Of a DNA stretch of 9,817 bases, positions 4,595-9,817 are shown piece by piece. Under the pieces are notes generated by a model. That model was given only the letters and a program-made list of their open reading frames with translations. It was not told where the DNA came from and did not search any database. Both the position numbers and the translations under genes were made by a program. This DNA comes from Chloroflexi bacterium RBG_16_56_11. Its GTDB lineage: Bacteria > Chloroflexota > Dehalococcoidia > Dehalococcoidales > RBG-16-60-22. Numbering within the stretch: the stretch's first letter is position 1; the number at the start of each line of letters is the position of its first letter. The stretch is taken from assembly GCA_001796865.1 (NCBI GenBank), contig MGNQ01000055.1, forward strand, positions 69,821 to 79,637. The letters run 5' to 3'.

Positions 4595-6162
4595 GCATAC
4601 TGGATAGCATGGGTTTGATTTTCAAGGGTCGCAAGAAGGAAAACGGGGTCGCCGCGGCGAAAGATGCGAAAGGAACTACGGCTGAACCGGCCCCGCCAGC
4701 TACCGGCGTCGAAACCGGGGCGCGAGAAGCGGGAAGGGAGTCCCCGGTAAAAAGTGAGGCAGGGGGAAAGTCCCGGGCCAGGACCATCGGCGAGCTGCGG
4801 GCGACCGGATACCGGCAGGTGCCGGTCAGGGAAGAAATGCGCCGCAACCTGATATCCATGATAAAAGGAAAAAAGGCCATCTTCCCCGGCATCATCGGCT
4901 ATGACGACACTGTCATCCCGGCGGTGGAAAACGCCATTTTATCCGGCCAGGACATCATCTTCCTGGGCGAGCGGGGTCAGGCGAAGTCGCGCATCATGCG
5001 TTTGCTGGTGAACCTGCTCGACGCGGAGATACCGGCCATCAAGGGCTGCGAAATCAACGACGACCCCTTCTCGCCGATATGCAAGTCCTGCCGGGAGAAG
5101 GTCGGCCGGGACGGGGAAGCCACGGAAATCACCTGGCTGCCCCGGGAGGAAAGGTACGGCGAGAAGCTGGCCACCCCGGACACGACCATCGCCGACCTCA
5201 TCGGTGACGTCGACCCCATCAAGGTGGCCGAGGGCAGGTACCTCTCCGACGAGCTCACCATCCACTACGGCATTATCCCCCGCACCAACCGCGGCATCTT
5301 CTGTATCAACGAGCTCCCGGACCTGATGGAGAGGCTGCAGGTCGGCCTTTTCAACCTCATGGAGGAGGCCGATATCCAGATAAAGGGGTACCGCATCCGG
5401 CTCCCCCTGGATATTTTTATCGTCGCCAGTGCCAACCCGGAAGACTATACCAGCCGCGGCCGAATAATCACTCCCCTTAAAGACCGCTTCGGCTCGCAGA
5501 TACGCACCCACTACCCGGCCAGCACCGAGGACGAAATCGCCATCGTCGAACAGGAGTGGCAGCAGTTTAAGGCCGACGAACTCGACTACTACGTGCCGGA
5601 ATACATGAAGGAAATCATCGCCGAGATAACGCACCTGGCGCGCAAGAGCGCGGACATCGGCCAGCGCTCCGGTGTGAGCGTGAGGGTGTCCATCGCCAAC
5701 CAGGAAACGGTGGTCTCCAATGCCATCCGGCGGGCCATCCGCCTGGGGGAAAAGCTGGCCGTGCCCCGCATCAGCGACCTACCCTTTATCGTCGCGTCCA
5801 CCACGGGCAAGGTCGAGCTCGAAAGCTTCGAAGATACCAATGAGGAAAAGATAATCGACGACCTCACCAGGAAGGCCGTCCTGAGCGTCTTTAACCGCTA
5901 CTACAAGTTCGACGAGCTGGAAGAAATCGTGGGGCAGTTCAACAAGGGGTTCAGTGTCGAGACCTCGGACATGATGAGCGCCAAATCCTATTTACGTAAC
6001 GCCAAGGAGATGATCGGGCTGGCCAAGGCGGTGAAGAAGATGAACGACTCGGACAAGCCCGAAATCGTGGCTTCGATTACCGAGTTCATCCTCGAGGGAC
6101 TGCACCTGAATAAGAGGCTCAACAAGTCAAGGGTCGACGGCAAGACACTCTACCGGAAGTAA
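4591..6162 (+). CDS. MoxR/magnesium-chelatase-like AAA+ ATPase
   Basis: This encodes a 523-residue AAA+ ATPase. Residues 1-66 are low-complexity Ala/Gly/Pro/charged sequence, probably disordered. The core runs from about 85 to 330. The Walker A motif is GERGQAKS (126-133). Walker B is GIFCINEL (235-242), where the usual Asp is Asn (N240) and E241 is kept. Sensor 1 is VASANPEDY (278-286) and the arginine-finger region is LKDRFG (296-301). A sensor-2-like SVRVS (363-367) and a helical lid follow. Between Walker A and B an insert carries C153, C164 and C167 (C-x10-C-x2-C), which may bind metal. The start has AGGTGA 4 nt before the ATG, and a stop lies just upstream in frame. It is 2 nt from the VWA gene, so the two are translated together. 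Known MoxR-VWA pairs load or remodel protein complexes; the client here is not identified. Confidence 0.9.
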   Translation: MSILDSMGLIFKGRKKENGVAAAKDAKGTTAEPAPPATGVETGAREAGRESPVKSEAGGKSRARTIGELRATGYRQVPVREEMRRNLISMIKGKKAIFPGIIGYDDTVIPAVENAILSGQDIIFLGERGQAKSRIMRLLVNLLDAEIPAIKGCEINDDPFSPICKSCREKVGRDGEATEITWLPREERYGEKLATPDTTIADLIGDVDPIKVAEGRYLSDELTIHYGIIPRTNRGIFCINELPDLMERLQVGLFNLMEEADIQIKGYRIRLPLDIFIVASANPEDYTSRGRIITPLKDRFGSQIRTHYPASTEDEIAIVEQEWQQFKADELDYYVPEYMKEIIAEITHLARKSADIGQRSGVSVRVSIANQETVVSNAIRRAIRLGEKLAVPRISDLPFIVASTTGKVELESFEDTNEEKIIDDLTRKAVLSVFNRYYKFDELEEIVGQFNKGFSVETSDMMSAKSYLRNAKEMIGLAKAVKKMNDSDKPEIVASITEFILEGLHLNKRLNKSRVDGKTLYRK

Positions 6163-6164
6163 TA

Positions 6165-8192
6165 ATGGGCAAATTTCGCTATTCCGAGTGGGACGGGACC
6201 CAGAACATCTTCGAGCCCGACGCCGATGCCCTGATGCAGGACCTGGAGCGCCAGCTGATGTACGACGGCGACCTGACCAGCGCCCTGCGCATGATGCAAC
6301 GAAGCGGCCTCATGGACGACCAGGGTCGGCGCCTGCCCAGTCTCCAGGACCTCATCCAGCGGCTGCGCCAGCGGCGGCAGGAGCACCTCGATAAATACAA
6401 GCTTGGCTCCGTCCTCGACGAGATACGCCAGAAGCTGGACGACATCCTAAAAACGGAGAAGCAGGGGATACAGGACCGGCTGGACGAGGCGCGGCAGAAA
6501 GCGGCCGATACCGGCGGTGACCTCAGTTCAGAGACGCGTCAGAAGCTACTAAAGTCCGTAGAAGACCGGGCCTCCCATAGCCTGGACAAGCTCAAAGACC
6601 TTCCGCCCGATATCGGCGGGCAGATAAAGGAGCTCAGCCAGTACGATTTCATGGACGAGGACGCCCGGCGGCAGTTCCAAGAGCTCATGGAGATGCTGAA
6701 GCGCAACGCCATGTCGTCCTTCGCGCGCGATATGACACAGCGACTGCAAAGCATGGACGCGGAGAGCCTGGCGGCGATGCGGCACTTTCTCGAGGCCGTG
6801 AACCAGATGCTCGAGGCCCGTCGGCGCGGCGAAGAACCGGACTTCGAGGGTTTCATGCGGCAGTTCGGCCAGTTCTTCGGGGATAACCCGCCGAAAGACC
6901 TGGACGAGCTCATCGACCGTTTGCAGAAGCAGATAGCCCAGGCGCAGTCGCTCATGGAAAGCCTTTCCCCGGAGGACCGGCGACAGCTCGAAGACCTCAT
7001 CAAGTCCATGCTGGACGAATCGACCCAGTACGAACTCTCCAAGCTGGCCTCGAACCTGGAGTCGCTTTACCCGGGCTGGTATAAACCGCAGCCGTACCCC
7101 TTCTCCGGTGAAGAATCGCTCTCCTATAACGAAGCCCTGAAGCTGATGGAGCAGCTCCAGAAAATGGACGGGCTGGAGGACCAGCTCGAGGAATCGCAGC
7201 GGAGCCAGTCGCTGGAAGAAATCGATAAAGAGCTGCTCAAGGAGCTGATGGGCAAGGAGGCCGCCGAGGAGCTGGAGAGGATGCGCGCCATCACCAAGGT
7301 GCTGGAAGAGGCAGGCTATATCCGCTGGAAAGACGGCAAGTACGAGCTGACGCCCCGCGGGATGAGGAAAATCGGGCAGAAGGCCCTGCAAAACATCTTC
7401 GCCCGGCTGCGCCGGGACCGCACCGGCGGGCACCGGCTCGACACGATGGGGAGCGGCGGGGAGAGGACCGACGTCACCAAGAAATACGAGTTCGGCGACG
7501 ACCTGAACCTGCACATCCAGCGCACCATCATGAACGCTATTTACCGGGAACCTCAGAACGTACCGGTGAAGATGCGCGTCGATGACTTCGAGGTGTTCCG
7601 GATGGAAGCCGCCACGCGCTCCGCGACCGTGCTCATGCTCGACCTGAGCCTCTCCATGCCCATGCGCGGCAACTTCGAGGCGGCCAAGCGGGTGGCTGTC
7701 GCCCTGGACAATCTCATCCGCGGCCAGTACCCCAAGGACAGCCTGTATATCGTCGGTTTTTCCAGCTACGCCCGCCAGATCAAGAAAGAAGACCTCACCC
7801 GGATGAGATGGGACGAGTTTGACCCCTATACCAATCTCCAGCACGGCCTGCACTTCGCCCGGAAGCTGCTTTCCAGGGAAATCTGCACCAACAAGCAGAT
7901 AATCCTGGTGACGGACGGCGAGCCGACCGCCCACTTCGAGGGGAAATACCTGTATTTCCGATTCCCGCCCAGCCTGCGCACGCTGCAGCTTACGATGAAA
8001 GAAGTAAGAAGGTGCACGCAGAAGTCCATCGTCATCAATACCTTCATGTTGGAGGGTGGCCGTTCTTTCAGCGCTTTCGTGAGGCAGATGGCCCGCATCA
8101 ACAAGGGGCGGGTCTTCTACACCACCGCCGATAATCTGGGGCAGTACCTTCTCGTGGACTTCATCTCCAACAGAAGCAAGAAGGTAAGATAA
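6165..8192 (+). CDS. Large VWA-domain protein, partner of the upstream ATPase
   Basis: This encodes a 675-residue soluble protein with no signal peptide or membrane segment. Residues 1-370 are strongly helical and charged (many Glu, Lys, Gln, Leu), with probable coiled coils. Residues 374-404 look like part of a winged helix (LEEAGYIRWKDGKYELTPRG). The C-terminal VWA domain spans about 485-670. Its MIDAS metal site is complete: D493-x-S495-x-S497, T556 and D584 (VTDGEPTA). This layout, helical N-terminus plus C-terminal VWA encoded next to a MoxR-type ATPase, parallels ViaA, NorD, CbbO and the CoxE group. There the VWA protein links the ATPase ring to its target. The gene starts 2 nt after the ATPase stop with only a weak GGAAG, implying translational coupling. 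No intrinsic terminator is clear after the stop. Confidence 0.88.
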   Translation: MGKFRYSEWDGTQNIFEPDADALMQDLERQLMYDGDLTSALRMMQRSGLMDDQGRRLPSLQDLIQRLRQRRQEHLDKYKLGSVLDEIRQKLDDILKTEKQGIQDRLDEARQKAADTGGDLSSETRQKLLKSVEDRASHSLDKLKDLPPDIGGQIKELSQYDFMDEDARRQFQELMEMLKRNAMSSFARDMTQRLQSMDAESLAAMRHFLEAVNQMLEARRRGEEPDFEGFMRQFGQFFGDNPPKDLDELIDRLQKQIAQAQSLMESLSPEDRRQLEDLIKSMLDESTQYELSKLASNLESLYPGWYKPQPYPFSGEESLSYNEALKLMEQLQKMDGLEDQLEESQRSQSLEEIDKELLKELMGKEAAEELERMRAITKVLEEAGYIRWKDGKYELTPRGMRKIGQKALQNIFARLRRDRTGGHRLDTMGSGGERTDVTKKYEFGDDLNLHIQRTIMNAIYREPQNVPVKMRVDDFEVFRMEAATRSATVLMLDLSLSMPMRGNFEAAKRVAVALDNLIRGQYPKDSLYIVGFSSYARQIKKEDLTRMRWDEFDPYTNLQHGLHFARKLLSREICTNKQIILVTDGEPTAHFEGKYLYFRFPPSLRTLQLTMKEVRRCTQKSIVINTFMLEGGRSFSAFVRQMARINKGRVFYTTADNLGQYLLVDFISNRSKKVR

Positions 8193-8236
8193 GACAAAAG
8201 GATTGTTGTCCGCACTGGAAGCATTCCGAACTCATT

Positions 8237-8265
8237 TTGACAGAATACGGCATATTCCATAATTG
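8237..8265 (+). promoter_or_regulatory. Distal promoter candidate P1 of the collagen-like gene
   Basis: TTGACA (8237-8242), 17 bp, TAATTG (8260-8265). The -35 is perfect and the -10 moderate. Its start would leave a leader of about 165 nt. The rest of 8193-8437 is AT-rich and contains no gene I can see. Confidence 0.45.
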
Positions 8266-8334
8266 CAGCAATACGCGAGGAACTGTCTATTCGAAAACTT
8301 TCCTACTTCTTTCTTGCCTTTTTCATATAACTAC

Positions 8335-8363
8335 TTGACAATCCTGACCGATACTACTATGGT
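8335..8363 (+). promoter_or_regulatory. Proximal promoter candidate P2 of the collagen-like gene
   Basis: TTGACA (8335-8340), 17 bp, TATGGT (8358-8363), with an expected start near 8370 and a leader of about 68 nt. This is the better-placed of the two candidates. Confidence 0.55.
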
Positions 8364-8375
8364 TTGATTACCATA
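8358..8375. promoter_or_regulatory. Operator-like inverted repeat over the P2 -10 box
   Basis: TATGGT (8358-8363) and ACCATA (8370-8375) are perfect 6-bp arms around a 6-nt centre, spanning the -10 and the expected start of P2. Its position equals that of the repeat at the ATPase promoter, but its sequence differs. Confidence 0.45.
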
Positions 8376-8437
8376 ATGAAATTTTTGCAAAAAACGGCCT
8401 TGGTACCCAATAAATAAAAACGATACGGGGGTTATCT

Positions 8438-9133
8438 ATGTTTTTGAAAAACAAGATACTGCTGGTTTCAATCATTGTCCTCGTTGTGATTACAGGCACC
8501 GTTGGCGGTAGCGCCCTCATATCAGCAGCCACCGGAGATGACAACGTTATCTACGCCGCCTATACAAAGGGTATCGGCATATTAAGAATCATCAAAAATC
8601 CCGGTGACGCCAGGAAATTTGAAGCGGTAATTTCCTGGAACAAGGAGGGTCCACAAGGGCCTCAGGGTGAGCCAGGACCTGCGGGCTTACCGGGGCCTCA
8701 GGGCGAGCAGGGACCTCCAGGGTCGGCAACGCCTAAAATTGCCTTTTTTGTGGGCAAGAGCACAAAACAGGTAATAACCGATTCCGCCTATCATATCGTC
8801 GAATTTGACACAGGTCCATACTACACGGGGCCATACTACTTCAACGACGGCGGTGGCTGGGACGATGAAACGAATAAATTCACGCCACCCCAGCCCGGTG
8901 TCTACCAGCTTAACATAGTCATAGCATATTATGGAAACAGTTTTCTTGTCAACCTGATGTCCGATGATGGGTATGTATATATGTCAGAGGTCTCAGGTGG
9001 GTTCGTTGGAACACATACAGTGAGCATAACACACAAGAGCGACGGCAGTCCCTTGTGGGTAGAGGTAAAGAGTTCGAATATAGAAATATTGCCGCACTAT
9101 AGCTCTTTCTCCGGCCACCTGGTCTACCAATAA
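8438..9133 (+). CDS. Exported collagen-like protein with C1q-like C-terminal domain
   Basis: This encodes a 231-residue protein. Residues 4-30 are a positively charged start plus a long hydrophobic segment (LLVSIIVLVVITGTVGG), acting as a signal peptide or membrane anchor. Residues 38-69 hold a motif often found just ahead of bacterial collagen stretches (IYAAYTKGIGILRII...ISWN), but lacking its usual cysteines. Residues 71-97 are nine uninterrupted Gly-X-Y triplets rich in Pro and Gln. Residues 99-231 resemble a C1q/TNF-type jelly roll: AFFVG, VEFD, FNDGGGWDDETNKFTPPQPGVY and the terminal FSGHLVY. C1q domains trimerise, which fits folding of a short triple helix at the cell surface. The start has GGGGG 6 nt upstream. 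The gene is AT-richer than the ATPase operon, suggesting a different history. Adhesion or surface structure is an inference. Confidence 0.82.
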   Translation: MFLKNKILLVSIIVLVVITGTVGGSALISAATGDDNVIYAAYTKGIGILRIIKNPGDARKFEAVISWNKEGPQGPQGEPGPAGLPGPQGEQGPPGSATPKIAFFVGKSTKQVITDSAYHIVEFDTGPYYTGPYYFNDGGGWDDETNKFTPPQPGVYQLNIVIAYYGNSFLVNLMSDDGYVYMSEVSGGFVGTHTVSITHKSDGSPLWVEVKSSNIEILPHYSSFSGHLVYQ

Positions 9134-9147
9134 CAGTTAACTGTTAT
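9130..9147. repeat. 18-bp perfect palindrome at the stop codon
   Basis: ATAACAGTTAACTGTTAT is identical to its reverse complement and contains the TAA stop of the collagen-like gene (9131-9133). As RNA it would make a 7-bp stem with a UUAA loop. It lacks a following T-run, so a protein-binding site is as likely as a terminator. Confidence 0.6.
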
Positions 9148-9306
9148 GCGGCGTGAATATTGATTCTGCGTATATACAATCATGACTTGTTTTAACGAGC
9201 AGTAGCGGGGGTCAGGTTTTAACCAACGGCCTATATCCCGTTAAACTTCTACTTTACCAGTTCTTTTTGTTAAAGAAAGTTTCTCGCCCATTTCTCTCCC
9301 ACCTCC

Positions 9307-9331
9307 CACCATTCTCCAACATCAAATGGTG
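9307..9331 (+). promoter_or_regulatory. Inverted repeat upstream of uppP
   Basis: CACCATT (9307-9313) and AATGGTG (9325-9331) pair perfectly with an 11-nt loop. They are followed at once by TAAAAT (9332-9337), a possible -10 box for uppP, but no good -35 is seen at the right distance. Within 9148-9306 I see only a 7-bp inverted repeat TTTAACG (9191-9197) / CGTTAAA (9239-9245), and no gene. Confidence 0.3.
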
Positions 9332-9363
9332 TAAAATGTACATAAAGCATTTAAGGAATATCT

Positions 9364-9817
9364 TTGCCTATAATCCAGGCTATCGTCCTAGGCATCGTCC
9401 AGGGGTTGACCGAGTTTATCCCGATTTCCAGCTCGGCGCACCTCGTCGTTGTCCCCTGGCTTTTCGGCTGGGACGACCCCGGCCTCGCGTTCGATATCGC
9501 GCTTCACCTGGGGACGCTCGTGGCGCTGCTCTGGTTCTTCTGGGCGGACTGGGTGAGGCTGGTCCGCGCCGGGGTCGCGAGTATCATCGAGCGAAAAATC
9601 GGCGACGACCTTGACCGGCGGCTGGCCTGGTTCCTGGTTATCGGCACCATACCGGGTGTTGTTGTCGGCTGGCTCGGTGAAGGCAAGATAGAGGAGCTGT
9701 TCCATCACCCCGACACGCCGCACGCGCTGTGGGCGATGGTCGCCATGGCCATTATCATCGCCCTGCTCGGGGCGGGGCTGTTCATAGCCGAGCGGACCGC
9801 CCGGCACCTCCGGGGAC
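9364..9817 (+). CDS. uppP: Undecaprenyl-diphosphatase UppP (BacA), N-terminal part
   Basis: This is an open frame of 151 codons to the window edge, starting with TTG 9364. AAGGA (9353-9357) lies 6 nt before it, and a TAA at 9352-9354 blocks any upstream start. The sequence shows the UppP signature IVQGLTEFIPISSSAHL (11-27): Q13 and E17 form the (E/Q)xxxE motif, and H26 matches the conserved active-site His. Hydrophobic segments follow around 46-62, 89-103 and 125-141, as expected for this integral membrane enzyme. It dephosphorylates undecaprenyl pyrophosphate to recycle the lipid carrier for cell-wall polymers. High copy or activity is linked to bacitracin tolerance. Full-length members are about 270 residues, so the C-terminal PGxSRSG-type motif lies outside the window. 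Confidence 0.92.
   Translation, partial: MPIIQAIVLGIVQGLTEFIPISSSAHLVVVPWLFGWDDPGLAFDIALHLGTLVALLWFFWADWVRLVRAGVASIIERKIGDDLDRRLAWFLVIGTIPGVVVGWLGEGKIEELFHHPDTPHALWAMVAMAIIIALLGAGLFIAERTARHLRG

Noticed and set aside
4939..5634. Minus-strand open frame of 231 codons inside the ATPase gene
   Set aside because: It lies fully antisense to the Walker A, Walker B and sensor motifs of the ATPase. It has no ribosome site of note and no recognisable domain.
6549..7934. Long open frame (about 460 codons) on the minus strand across the VWA gene
   Set aside because: It is the complementary-strand shadow of a GC-rich gene with strong codon bias. The plus-strand frame has recognisable VWA motifs and operon spacing, while the antisense translation is a Leu/Val/His-rich mixture with no domain.
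8193..8210. Terminator after the VWA gene
   Set aside because: GACAA/TTGTC gives only a 5-bp AT-rich stem with no T-run after it.
9388..9807. Minus-strand open frame opposite the right end
   Set aside because: It is antisense to the UppP signature, which reads clearly on the plus strand from TTG 9364.

Overview
The window is GC-rich bacterial chromosomal DNA from what looks like an anaerobe. The closest overall resemblance is to Chloroflexota of the Dehalococcoidia type. That assignment rests on gene content only: an ADP-forming acyl-CoA synthetase, a URO-D/methyltransferase-superfamily protein, a pair of small cupins, a MoxR-like ATPase with a VWA partner, and a short collagen-like surface protein. 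No rRNA or tRNA is present to confirm it. Most genes have good Shine-Dalgarno sites, and sigma70-type promoters (TTGACA-like / TATAAT-like, 17-18 bp spacers) can be read in most intergenic gaps.

Left part (1-1061): the 5' end of an acyl-CoA synthetase gene (minus strand, cut by the window edge) has a consensus -10 box so close to its ATG that the mRNA would be almost leaderless. Upstream lies a gene-free stretch (252-681) packed with palindromic REP-like repeats, one apparently nested in another. Next is a small excisionase/MerR-type HTH protein gene (minus) with its own promoter.

Middle part (1211-4383): a URO-D superfamily protein (minus) is divergent from a small winged-helix protein (plus). 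Then come two paralogous cupin genes on the minus strand, driven by a near-consensus promoter. The downstream cupin ends at a TAG that is followed in frame by 31 coding-like codons and a second TAG. The upstream cupin has lost one of the usual metal-ligand positions.

Right-centre (4437-8192): a two-gene operon reads rightward from a strong promoter overlapped by an inverted repeat, with a possible 10-codon leader ORF. It encodes a MoxR/magnesium-chelatase-like AAA+ ATPase and a 675-residue protein with a long helical N-terminus and a C-terminal VWA domain with an intact MIDAS. By analogy with RavA-ViaA, NorQ-NorD and CbbQ-CbbO this should be an ATP-driven remodelling machine. Its client is unknown.

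Right end (8193-9817): an AT-richer gene with two candidate tandem promoters encodes an exported or membrane-anchored protein with nine Gly-X-Y triplets and a C1q-like C-terminal domain. Its stop codon sits in an 18-bp perfect palindrome. The window ends inside uppP (undecaprenyl-diphosphatase), which begins with TTG.
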